64,000 bases of DNA from Polytrichum commune (lineage: Eukaryota; Streptophyta; Polytrichopsida; Polytrichales; Polytrichaceae). A program made the translations under genes and the position numbers. The notes under the pieces were generated by a model that saw nothing but the letters and a program-made list of their open reading frames with translations, made no database searches and was not told the DNA's origin. Positions 11,233-22,106 of this stretch are shown here, piece after piece (position 1 is the stretch's first letter; each line of letters opens with the position of its first letter). Location: the NCBI GenBank assembly GCA_950295325.1, contig OX485809.1, forward strand, positions 33,122,144 through 33,186,143, in the 5' to 3' direction.

Positions 11233-12387
11233 TAACTTATACACTACATTTCTACAATCTTTCAGAAGAGTCTATTTCTTATTACGTTTAATAGCATGCA
11301 CATGTCTTAACTCTTTTATCTGTAGTGTTCCATTGTCTTAAATCCTAGGAATAGAATAGACTGAATGAACTAAGAGTTTGAATAGCACCATTGTTTGTGA
11401 TCATCATGGTGAGAAACCATTATTTTGTGAGCCATTAATCCTTATAAGTATTGGATTATTTTGAGAGTACATTTGATGTCTTCTCTCTAAATTGGCCAGT
11501 GCCTTGTTGAAATTGATTGAGGTAATGTACCTTGGGTGGAGAGAAGTAGAGAGAAGTGAAACATTTTGTCAATCGCCAAAATTGGAAGTCTCGCTATTGT
11601 CAAAAAGTTGTAATAGAGAAAAAAAATGGTTCGGGTGAATAACTTTGGAATTGAGGAGATTAAGTTCAAAGTAGATGTTGCATTGTCTTGAGTAGATTAC
11701 ATTTGTCTAAGTGACTATCCAATATGCCAACTATCAAAGGGGAAAAAAATAAATATTGATATAAAGTGAAATTATGTAAGGCCATAGCTTAAAGAATGAC
11801 GCAAAGTATAAAATTCTTTGTTTTGCGCTATGGTTGAAAGGAGAAATCCATAGTCAGAAATTTAACCGTGTAATCAAATAACATTATGGTTATAGTTGAA
11901 GAAATTAATATTTGAGACCACTTGTTGACATAACTATGAGAAAGGCCATAAATTTGAGACGGATCGCCAACAAAGTTCAGAAGCAAGAGCAATCGCGTTT
12001 CAATTGCCCCTTGGAAAATAAAGAAGCAATGCAAGATGTGCTTGTGTTGATGCGCGGCAGAGTCACACGCCGTTGCTCAAGTGCAATTGTGAATATTGCG
12101 ACCAACTGCACTTTGATCCAACAAAGTACCAAACAAAAATTGAGACCATGTTACACAATAATAACAAGGCCACCATAATTTATTGTTACATGCCACTCTA
12201 GTGGAGACCAAATGAGGTTCCCAAAACCCGTTGTATATTGGCAAGATTTCCTACATTTTATCTATATTGATCTATTTCACACCAATCTATAGCTTTAGAG
12301 GATAAGAAGGAGCCCACAATACATCAATTTCATTGAGAACGTGGGCCTCACATAATAAAGTATAAGGATTACATTTTAATATTTTGA
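11233..12387. other. Non-coding spacer
   Basis: AT-rich sequence without a recognisable gene, TIR element or tandem repeat. Short open frames here show no family features. Confidence 0.5.
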
Positions 12388-13675
12388 AAGCCCAATTTGC
12401 AAGGGGAGAGGGGGAGGCCAAGGGAGTAGGAAGGTGGGATGGGGTGCATGAAAGGGAGGCCAAAATGGGATTGCCATCCACGGTAGTCCCATTTTGGTGC
12501 CCAAATCAACACTCCAAGGCCCTAGAAAGGCCACAAAATGCTATAAATAATAATATTTTTGAAAGTTTTTGAAATTTTTGTAAAGGTGATTGTATCAATG
12601 AGCACTCCAAATGCTCAAATCAAAAAGACTTTTTTTTTTGAAAGCAAGAGAATTGTGTAGACAATCACTACTCACATGATGATCAAAGCCCGATTCCAGA
12701 GGGGTGAGAGAGGGAGGCCAAAGGGCGTGGGAAGTTGGGATGGAGAGCATGAAAGAGATGCTAAAATGGGATTGCCGTCTCCAATAGTCCCATTTTGGGG
12801 CCCAAATTGACACTCCACAACCCCGAAAAGGCAACAAAACACTACAAATAAAATCATTTTTTTTAAATTTTGGAAATGATTTCTAGGTGATTTTGGCTTT
12901 GAGCACTCCAAAATGTGCAAATTAAAAATACAAATAAAAATTGAAAGCTAGTGAATTGTTTACACAATCATTGCTCATGTGATGTTCAAAGCCAAATTTG
13001 TGAGGGGAGAGAGGGAGGCAGAGGGCATGGGAAGGTGAGATGGGAAGCATGAAAGGGAGGCCTTAATGGGATTGTTGTTCCCGACAATCCATTTTGGGGC
13101 CCGAATTGACACTCCAAGGTCTTGGAAAGGCTATAAAATGCTACAAATAACATTATTTTTGAAAAGAATTAAAATGTTTCAAAGGGATTGTAATGATGGG
13201 CACTCCAAAATGTGCACATCAAAAAGATGATATTTATTTTTGAAAGTAGGAGAATTGTTTACATGGTCATTGCTCACGTGATGCTCAAAGCTTGATTTGC
13301 AAGGGGAGAGAGGAAGGCCAAGGGAGTGAGAAGCTAGGATGGGGAGCATGAAAGGGAGGCTAACATGGGATTGTCGTCCCTGGCAATCCCATATCGGGGC
13401 CTCAATTGACACTCCAAGGCCTCGGAAAGGCGAGAAAACACGACAAATTTTGGATTTAAAAAATAAAAAATTAAAAAATAGGAGTTTTTTTGGCATTGTT
13501 GGTAGTCACATGTCGTAGAGAGCCCAATTTACAAGCGGAGAGGGTGAGGCCAAAGGAGTAAGAAGGTGGGATGGGGAGCATGAAAGGGAGGCCAAATTGG
13601 GACTGTTGTTACCGGCAAATCCATTTTGGGGCCCAAAACAACACTTCAAGTCTAATGGATAGGCAAGTAAACGCC
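12388..13675 (+). repeat. Tandem array, five ~300-bp units
   Basis: Units begin with a GCCCAATTTGCAAGGGGAGAG-like block at about 12390, 12688, 12991, 13290 and 13522, giving periods of 298, 303, 299 and 232. Each unit carries the same order of landmarks: GGGAGAG, GGGATGGGGAGCATGAAAGG, a CCCATTTTGGGGCCC block, CACTCCAAGG, then an A/T-rich tail with TTTTTGAAAG and a TCAAAGC link to the next unit. Units differ by roughly a quarter, so the array is old. The fourth unit has lost about 65 bases of its tail. The 60-105-residue open frames in it are by-products of the repeat. Confidence 0.85.
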
Positions 13676-15029
13676 ATATGTATTTATTTTAATTCAAAAT
13701 TTTAGGTTTAAGCTTGAGGTTTAATCTTGTTAAATTCCTTCATCAATATTCTACTACCACCTTTTAGAGCTACAAATACTAATTTAAATCAAACATGAAG
13801 AAATGGCTATCCTTTTGACCCATAATAGATTCATGTGAGAGCATTGCAACCTTATTCACCACCTTCATGGGCCGCAATTATTATTTAAGATTCAATTTGT
13901 TTATAAAGATATTGTTGATTTTTGTGAACCTATGGACCTGTAATTTATAATTATAGATTCAAATAATGTAAGTTCCAATAATGCTCACCATTTTTGCAGG
14001 CAATTTCTAGTAACTTGAGAAGTGTTCTACAATATTCTAGCAATAGAGATTTTCTAGTTTGATTATGATCTATAAAATACTCAAAGCCTCATTATTATTC
14101 CACAATTCTATAGACCTTAAGATTTTGGATCTCCACTTAGCATTACAATACGTCTTCATGCACTCTCTAAGTGGTTCCCATATTCATCAAACAATTGAAG
14201 TTTATTTATTCATGTAATATAATACCTAAACAATTTAAACTTGATTCCAACACTCACACGCACATGCACCAAGTTCACAAGTTCTTCATAATGTTCTACG
14301 AAAGCCAATGACTACTTTGTAAACATAAGGGATTTGCTTGTCTTTTGGTAGGCAACTTTTTGCTAACTTGAAGGCTAGCTCATTAATAGAACTGACACAA
14401 CATTCTTGAGCACATTCAAATGAAGCTTTCTATTTATCATTACAGTGGAGTATTAGATAATTATTGGAGCCGCCCTAAAGAATTATCAGGCAACTCCAAA
14501 AGTAAAATCTTTTGCGGGCAACCTCCAAAAATAGAATAAATTTCTTGGGCATACTAAAAACTTTCTTCGCGTAGTTGTGAAGTATTTTTCGGGTTGCCCC
14601 AAAATGAGGGTAGGCCATTGTATAGACTTATAAATCCACAAAAATAGGCTTGGAGGGTCCACTCACATGAGCAAGCTCATGAATTAGTGTTACTCCTTTC
14701 AAATGACACAAAGTTGGTTTGTGTCAAAGCCAAGTGTGTTGGAGACACCACAATCCTAGTTGTGTGCACATAGGCAAAAGCTCCAAAAACTCATGTCAGT
14801 TCACCTTGATATAATAGAATTATCTCTACTTAGTTCATGTCACTTATTCATGTTTGCATACGAAGAGTTAAGCAAGAGGAAGAAGGCCTATTTGGTTCCA
14901 CCTTACCCTCTTGGTTCCTTTTTTCACCCTCCTCTATTATGGGAGACTCTAAATTTTATCTTGTCCCCTCCTGATTCCCCTTCATTTAGCTTATTATTTG
15001 ACATCTAAGTCCAAAATGACCCAAAACTT
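13676..15029. other. Non-coding spacer
   Basis: AT-rich single-copy-looking DNA; nothing recognised on either strand. Confidence 0.4.
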
Positions 15030-15190
15030 CCGAATGATAGTCGAGAGGTACCCAAACCAAATGGAAGGGTTGGCAGTTCGAATCGTGACCGTGAGATCTT
15101 CTCTCTCCTTGACGGGAAAACTAGCTAGGTGGCCATGTGCCTCCTTGTGTTCCCAAAAAACAAAGAAGGAAAAAAGAAACTTGAGTTTAC
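15030..15190 (+). mobile_element. Possible tRNA-derived SINE
   Basis: TAGTCGAGAGGT (15038-15049) resembles a pol III A box and AGTTCGAATCG (15075-15085) a B box, 36 bp apart as in tRNA heads. An A-rich tail (AAAAAACAAAGAAGGAAAAAA) follows near 15156-15178. No second copy was found in the window and the target duplication is unclear, so this remains tentative. Confidence 0.35.
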
Positions 15191-16215
15191 AACGACTCAG
15201 CTTGAACAGTTTCTGATTCTCTTCCTGAGAATGCATGAACCTGACGTTGGCGATGACCATTTCAGTCACGTATGTGCACAGGAACTTAGTATGGCCAGCT
15301 TACAAACTTAATGAACTTCAATCATGAGCGGAGAGTGCAATATCTAGCTCAATCAAATGTGGGGAATGAAATCAGAGTGGCAGCTTAGTATTCCGATCTA
15401 TGTTGGTGAGGACTCCATCTGGGAGTTGCTGAGACTGGATAAAAGGATTTTGGGGTTACTAAATGGTATGCCATCCCTGATAGTGTGTGATTATTGCAAC
15501 GCTCCTTGTTGGTTCAGGACAGATTAATTTCTGGTTTTCCACTTACTCAAAATCTTTAAAATTGAGAAGTATCTTGGAAGAGGTTGACTTGTGTTGATGA
15601 AATAGTGGGTTTCAAACTGGCACTCTTCGCCTCACAACCTCTAGCATTGCTCTTGAAGCTGCGCTCCCTAACATAGGTTAATAGTAGAGTTGCAAAACCC
15701 TGAACACGTGATGTTTCAAAGTTGTGATCTACATGATTCAAGCAATTCTGTCAATTTCGGAACCTGGAAGTGAGCAGAAAACAGGGAGTTTGAGGTCTTC
15801 AGGTTTTGATGCTGAAACCCTTTCTAGGGACAGAGTACATAATGCTCCTAGTGGTACATTGCAATTTCAATGAGTTCTTACATTTTGTAGTGTTTGAAGT
15901 TTACGTGAATTCACTAAACCGCCCAGCACTTGCTTCTCACCAGTTCACATTCTTTCAATTATTATGCTTTGTTCTAGTTAGACAACAGCTTTTACCGAGT
16001 AGGTTATTCCGTTTTCTTCACTTTTGTGTATTTGACATTGTGCTTCAAATACTCACAAATTCCCTTCACTCGATGAGGCCAGGTTTAGTAAGGCTAATAT
16101 TATGTTTTTAATTGGTTGTCAGCTTACTATGCTTGTGCAGAAATATAGTAAGCACACAACTCGACTGTAGCTTGAAAAGATCTTGAGTTGCATCTGCACT
16201 ATTTTAAATGCCCAA
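15191..16215. other. Spacer upstream of the aldo-keto reductase pseudogene
   Basis: No gene recognised. It should contain the former promoter of the pseudogene, but no clear TATA box at a suitable distance was seen. Confidence 0.4.
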
Positions 16216-17641
16216 ATGGCATCAGATCCGCACGATGTGCCAAGACGCAAGATCAGTGCTCAAGGCCTCGAGGTGATGTATATAATTTCTTGGCATGTGA
16301 TTAAGCATGATTTGAACAATACACAACAGATCACTCATCCAAGAGACGAAGGGTTATCAGAGCTCGTCACAAATTTTCATTCGTGTAGGTGCAACATCAT
16401 CCATAATACCCCAAACCCTATCCATGAGCTAATTGGTAATGGCCGATATCCACCTTGAGTAGGAGGATGACTCATCACTCTTGTGGCTCGTTGATCCATT
16501 CTTCTCTCGCCCATTTCGCCCATTACATAGTCCATATTTTAGGCAGGTTGACAAAGTGCCAATACTTCTAGGTCACGAGTGGACTCTGTTCAACACTTAA
16601 AAGCGGTTCATATATAATTTGATTGTATATCTATCAAGAACTAGAATTGAATAGATGAATTCATATCAAAATAAAAGTGGCCAACGATTAATGTGGAATT
16701 AGTGTTGATACAGATCCTTCAAAGTTCAATATCTTTCATTGTCAACTCAACATCTAGCTAATAATTCAGTCAACATTGATTCAACTCATAATACAACCTT
16801 TTAGGTCTTGAAACTATAGATACATTAACAAAAGATTGAAATGGTAACCCTATGTTGGTAGACATTGATTCAATGTTGCAGTTTCATGCCAGTGAATTAA
16901 TGTAAAATCAGTGTTGATCTATGCATGAAAAAAGAGGTTTGTGATGTCAGACTTTGAGATTCTGAAGTTCTGGAGTAGGAATCAAAGCTGGGTGGATAAT
17001 GAGGTTTCTGCATTACGTCTGGGATGCATGGGCTTGCCACCATGGTTTGGGAAAGGCGCCTGCTGTGGGAATGGCCTAAAGGAAGACGAGGCAATTGCTG
17101 TTGTTCACCATGCTTACAACAAGGGCATGACATTCTTCTACACTTCCAAAGCCTAAAGCCGATTTGAAAATGAGAAGTTGCTGGGAAAGGTACCATAGGA
17201 GTGAGGCTAGTTCATCATTTATATTCAATGGATGGAAATGTTTCGTATGAAAGGCCTGATGTTTGAAAGTTTCCAAGAATGTCATCACTTGTTTAGAATG
17301 GCGGTTGAAACAGACAACTTCCTGATTCTAAAATGATGCATGAGATAACATGATGTTGCACTTAGTTTCTTGCCCCTCGATCAAAGATTTATCAAGTTTA
17401 GAGAAACTTCTCATCACACTGTGCTCCAAGACTTGGCATGGTATGGAGTGGGATCTGCCATGATGCCATATTGATTGCTGTGACGAAGCAAATGTTATCA
17501 TCACCACTGGAGTCTAGCTACAAACTTGTTCTACTGAATTAAAAGTACTATTTTCTCTCTGGATATGTCCTTGTTCCATGGTCGGGAATTGAATGAGTAT
17601 GTGTTTGGTACTAATTTCCCAGTCAGCACTAATAACAATAC

Positions 17642-17797
17642 TAAGCAGGGTGCGTTCGTTCATGTGGGCCCTAAGAATATAACTATGAGATGCTCAACCT
17701 AGTGTAGATTTAGACTTATTACGAGTCTCCTTGCATTAGGTTAGAGAGTCCCACAGTTATATTCTCAGGGTCCACATGAACAAACGCACACTACTTA
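17642..17797. mobile_element. 156-bp MITE, hAT-like ends
   Basis: Inverted arms of about 45 bp: TAAGCAGGGTGCGTTCGTTC at the left, and TAAGTAGTGTGCGTTTGTTC read inward from the right, continuing through CATGTGGRCCCT and GAATATAACT. The TIR style suggests hAT. A target duplication could not be fixed. Confidence 0.65.
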
Positions 17798-19110
17798 ATA
17801 ATGTTATGGTTGGTCTCGTAATCCTAAGCTTAATATTTTATTTGGTTCTGCATATATACCATAGAGGGCTCCGTATTCCAACATAAATTAATTTAAGAAT
17901 TTCCTTAACATTTGTCACATGTCATGCTCACATTCACCATGACCACTCGTATCCCACATGGAAACTACATTCCGACACATGTAACGATAAATTAGGAAGC
18001 CTTCTACAATATTTGAGGTCAAGTTCTGAAGAATTTGCCCAGAGAAAAGTTCAACTGGCCACAAAGTAGTTCTCCATTGAAAAACTTATCAACAATTGAA
18101 CTTCATCATACGATGAGCACCACTATATTCATATAATAATAGAGAACACCTAGTGATTTATATCTAGTTTGGTACAGTGACCGCCAAGAGAATATTCCGA
18201 CACAAAATTAACAGTTACGCCGGCAAAGTGCAGGTGCATTTACTTCTGACTGCTTTTAATCCATCTACCTTGTTGCTAAGTAAAGCTTGGACTTATCAAC
18301 ATCCATTGTCATTATAGATAGTTTGATTTGTACTATCAGCACCAGGGTGATACAAAAACCTCTATTGAAGTGATGGTATAATTTGAAACCTTAATCTGCT
18401 CCATTACCACCTTCATTACAATTAGCAGCTACTATTATCATACCCTTTGATTGTCGAGGTAACAGCTTCATAACAGCAAGGGTCATGAGATGGCTGAGAT
18501 TACTACATTTGAAACTGTTTGGGTTTCTTGAAGATTTTATGTCTTTTAACAACGAGGACTCCTTTGGTTCTGAAGTCAGAAACTCAGTGTAGAGTGCAAC
18601 AATCGATGGTTAAAGAGAGGCCAGCATTGAGCCATGCCCTGAATGGTGAATGCGGACTTGTCTATTCCATATTGGATATAAGGAGGCATGTTATAACCTG
18701 TATTTGGTGACTTATCATGACATGTCCATTATGTCTGATATTGTGCATGTGTCGCCCTATCATTGATTGTTGTAAGCACTAGGATTAAGCTTGTCGCTAT
18801 CGTGACTCAGTAGGTTGGACGCCCACTACAACCTATATATGAAAGGGTGCTTCCCACATCCATTAAGATAAGCATCCATTATGGCCACACCAACACTTAC
18901 CTGATCCCAACACCTAGAAATCTTGTACAATAAGAGCACAATGACATCATCTGAACATTGGATATAGGGTGTAGATTTTTGCTTGCCTACAAATGAAACT
19001 TCAAACCCTTACAACCTATGCGTATAGTGTCCAAACGATGCATTCGTTGATGTGTTGGGATCTTCTTGACTTAGAAAATTAGAAAATCACTTATGATCTT
19101 TGATTTTCAG
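17798..19110. other. Pseudogene intron/spacer
   Basis: Lies within the span of the aldo-keto reductase pseudogene, where its missing central exons would be expected. I searched it for their conserved motifs by eye and found none. No other feature recognised. Confidence 0.4.
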
Positions 19111-19322
19111 TGCACTAAATGTTTGATTTAGTGTACCATGATAGTTGGAATGATTTTCATGACTTGCCATGTTGCACCAAGTGTCATGTAACATCCTTTC
19201 TAGTTGCCATGAAGTGATTGCAAGAGCATTAATGTGGGATGATGATGTATAGTGTCATCATCATCATTAATGTATACCATCATCATTTAATGTATGCCAC
19301 ACTAAATGAAATATTTAGTGTA
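19111..19322. mobile_element. Short MITE related to the 27.35-kb family (TACACTAAAT ends)
   Basis: Left end TGCACTAAATGTTTGATTTA, right end complement GTTACACTAAATATTTCATT. As in the longer copies at 27354 and 54010, each terminal repeat is itself a small palindrome around CACTAAAT/ATTTAGTG. The interior is shorter (212 bp in all) and shares little, so this may be a sub-family. Confidence 0.6.
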
Positions 19323-19766
19323 ACAAGTCTACAATTTAAGTATATTACAACTCGGAAGAACTAAATGTGTGCCCCATTGTGATCAATGAACATAGCAAGT
19401 ATCACTACAAGAATCACATGCTATTGCCACCAGGAGGTAGATTTTGGGATCCAACTTTATGAATGTAGTTAGTGCAGTCGACTGTAATACAAAAATCTAG
19501 TTTTACGTGGTAAAGAACAATTGGCGATGCTACATGATCCTTGCAAAGTATATGAAGCTACGGAACCATGCATAGACAACGCCAAGAGTTAATAAGACTA
19601 GGCGTAAAGGATTTGTTTTTTAAGAAGTGCTACATGTCATTGGTTGGTTGCAATCTCTTAGAAGATGACCTGGAAATTGACCTTGGCCTTAGACATGGCC
19701 AATCAAACCTAAACCTACAGTGGTTCCAGTGATTGTGTTTTTTTGATATGTCTCTACTAACATGTG

Positions 19767-20550
19767 TACAGTCTAACCTCATTAATATGACACTCTTTTA
19801 CACGACACCCTCGATATTACGACACATCTTTGCGTGACCAAGTTTCGTAGTCCAAAACTCCCTCTTTTATACGACTTCGACACCCGATAATGCGATATTT
19901 AGAATCTCCATTTTGTCATATTAGAGAGGCAATTAAAGTTAAAATTATTTTCATATGTGTTATGTGCATCTAAAAAACATCCATTTTCACTTGGGAACTA
20001 CTTGGGAACTTCACTTATCATTAGGAACTTAATGATTATTAGGGTTATTAGTGTAGAATGGACATGGTTAGGGTTAGAGTGGCCTCCTGCCTAACATGTT
20101 GTCTTGTACACAGGTGATATAGTATCACCAATATCTTGATGTTAAACGTCATGCATCATTGTTGTCTAGTTTCTTATTAGAGAACTCTTTATACTTTGGT
20201 GTTAATGAAATTACGAGTTTCCAAAAGTTAATAAGGAATTTAGATAAGATGACAGTTGCTAACTAGGGTAGGCAACACCAAAGATCTTTGGACTCCTATT
20301 TCAAGAGCTCTTGAGAATATTCGTATTTGTTTGGAATTATTATTTATTATTTCATACCATCTATATTGCTTAAACTCGTTGTATGTATACATTTCTTAAG
20401 CTCATATTACTTATGTTTTCATATTCCCTCAATAATACGACAACTTTACGCCATTTTTCATAGTAATGAGAAGTCGACACCTCGATAATACGACAACTTC
20501 TTTTTTGTGTTTCCCAAACATGTCATACTAATTAAAGAGGGAGAACAGTA
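19767..20550. mobile_element. pogo/mariner-like non-autonomous DNA element
   Basis: Left end TACAGTCTAACCTCATTAAT; the right end, read inward, is TACTGTTCTCCCTCTTTAAT. The element carries several internal copies of the motif ACGACACCTCGATAATACGA in both orientations. CAGT...TAACCTC ends flanked by TA are typical of the pogo branch of Tc1/mariner. It has no transposase frame. It sits in a pseudogene intron, only 35 bases before the acceptor of the 20586 exon. Confidence 0.6.
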
Positions 20551-20708
20551 TATCTCACTAATGTGTGTCAACTTGACTATTACAGGGAGCTTGGGATGAG
20601 AATCGTACCTTACAGACCTCTTGGACGAGGCTTATTCTCCGGCAAAGCAGTTGTGGAGGAACTGGTGGATGGAGACAATAGAACTGTGTGTTAATTCTAT
20701 ACTAAAAT

Positions 20709-20916
20709 ATGTGCAATTAGGTTGCCTGCACAAATAGGTTTCCTCTTTACCTATGCAAATTACTTTGGGTCAAAATAAGATCATAGAACTTTTGACGTTG
20801 TTAATTGATATGTACGACAACCGTAGTGTAAAAAACATTTCTTATAGTTTTGTAACTATGATAAAAGCATAGTGTGGAATGTTGATAAATTAACATGGGA
20901 CAACCTAATTGCACAT
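20709..20916. mobile_element. 208-bp MITE, ATGTGCAATTAGGTTG family, copy 1
   Basis: Inverted ends ATGTGCAATTAGGTTGCC and, from the right, ATGTGCAATTAGGTTGTCC. The interior (TTTGGGTCAA, AAATTAACATGGG) matches the copy at 25171. A third partial left end is at 25573. Confidence 0.75.
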
Positions 20917-21694
20917 ACCAGTGTAGCTACAACCACAAAATGTGTTAAATTGCTTGTCTCGAGCTTCGTAATAACGTACTAAGGTAGAAATACCATAACC
21001 CGTTGACCACCCTCTAGCCGTGCACTAGACCGCCGTCATAATGGTGAAGTGCCATTTCTAAAACCGATCATGGCTCGGCGGCAACTTCAATGCATGTACA
21101 CTTAGTGTAGCCAATGGGAGTCAAGTGTTAATGTACTCGTGAGGTAACCGATTTAGGCAATGTTCTCTATGGAAATGCAGATTACCGTGTTCGGTGTAGA
21201 GAGAACCTAGTAAACGAGTAGGGGGTTGGACAACATTCCGCTTTGAAAAATTGTAGCATTTTTTGTACAGTGCAGAAAAATATGAAACAACTTGCATTCT
21301 TCATGAATCCTTCTCGTCTATCTTGGAAAATTATCTCATGCTTGTCAGACCAGATCTTCAATGCGAATCACCTTATTTTCACGGGTTATGATATTTCTAC
21401 CTTAGATGAAACAGTGTTGGAAATTTGCATCAAAAAATCCATCATGAAGTTTGAGTCTGTGCAATCAGGAACACTATCCGCGATTCCAGGGCGAGAATCT
21501 TTAGGAAAACAAGGTCCTTTATGAGCACTAGCCGTGCTGGCGAGGAAGTATAAATGCACCTCTGGGGCAGTTAGCCCTTGCTTGGATGATGCACCAAGGG
21601 AACTATGTGCAACTTCCAAGTAATTCTCTTTATTGTTAAACAATCAACCCAATTTTCACCCATTTTCTCTCAATGGAAGATTGAGTTAAGGTAT

Positions 21695-22106
21695 TACACT
21701 CCGTAATATCACGGCAACCAAAGTGCACGTGATGCTACGGAGTTTTGTAGTGTTAACATGGATGCGTGATATTATAGGATTAGTGTAGCATGTGACACTA
21801 TGGATTAACACAAAGTGCAACATTTTAATGGTGTGGTGTAGTCCACTCCACTTGGTCTCCCCGGACGATGTGGTATATGCATGCACCAACATTCAACAAT
21901 TGGCATACGAAGAAGAATAAGAATAAGAAGGTGGAACTCCACATGTTGACACATGGCGCAATGCGAGGGTGTAGGTTGACTTCTTTGGTGATTTGCATTC
22001 ATGACAAAATTCGTGATATAAGGGAGAGAAATGTGACAATAAGGAGTGAGATTTGAACTACAAACATCCGTTCCCTAGGGTTCCGGGATATTAGAGAGTG
22101 AGTGAC
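21695..22106 (-). mobile_element. MITE, CCCTAAACTCCGTAATATCA family, inverted copy
   Basis: Complement of the elements at 28329 and 28943. It shares, in reverse order, the right-end block (TGCACTTTGGTTGCC as GGCAACCAAAGTGCA), the GGTGCATGCATC block and the AACCCTAGGGAACG block. The end near 22106 seems clipped. Copies in both orientations within 8 kb show it is dispersed. Confidence 0.75.

Larger units (their letters stand above)
16216..21625 (+). pseudogene. Aldo-keto reductase (perakine reductase/ATB2-like) pseudogene
   Basis: Four remnants of an NADPH-dependent aldo-keto reductase occur in the right order. Exon 1, 16216-16272: MASDPHDVPRRKISAQGLE, donor GTGATG. Exon 2, 17004-17189: VSALRLGCMGLPPWF, then EDEAIAVVHHAYNKGMTFFY, ending FENEKLLGK at a GTACCA donor. 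A later exon, 20586-20685: ELGMRIVPYRPLGRGLFSGK, then VVEELVDGDNR, after a TTACAG acceptor. A last block, 21469-about 21625: YPRFQGENL, NKVLYE, LARKYKCTSG and QLALAWMMHQG. The first two introns fall where plant relatives have them (after QGLE and after LLGK). The gene is dead. The catalytic Asp of the FFDTS motif is Tyr, the catalytic Tyr codon is TAA, and the last block has a stop and two frame changes. The central exons with the catalytic Lys and His were not found. The introns hold several mobile elements. Confidence 0.8.

Noticed and set aside
18519-18710. Possible missing exon of the aldo-keto reductase pseudogene
   Set aside because: The translation shows none of the expected central motifs (DLYYQHR, GELKKLVEEGK); the resemblance of a few residues is chance.
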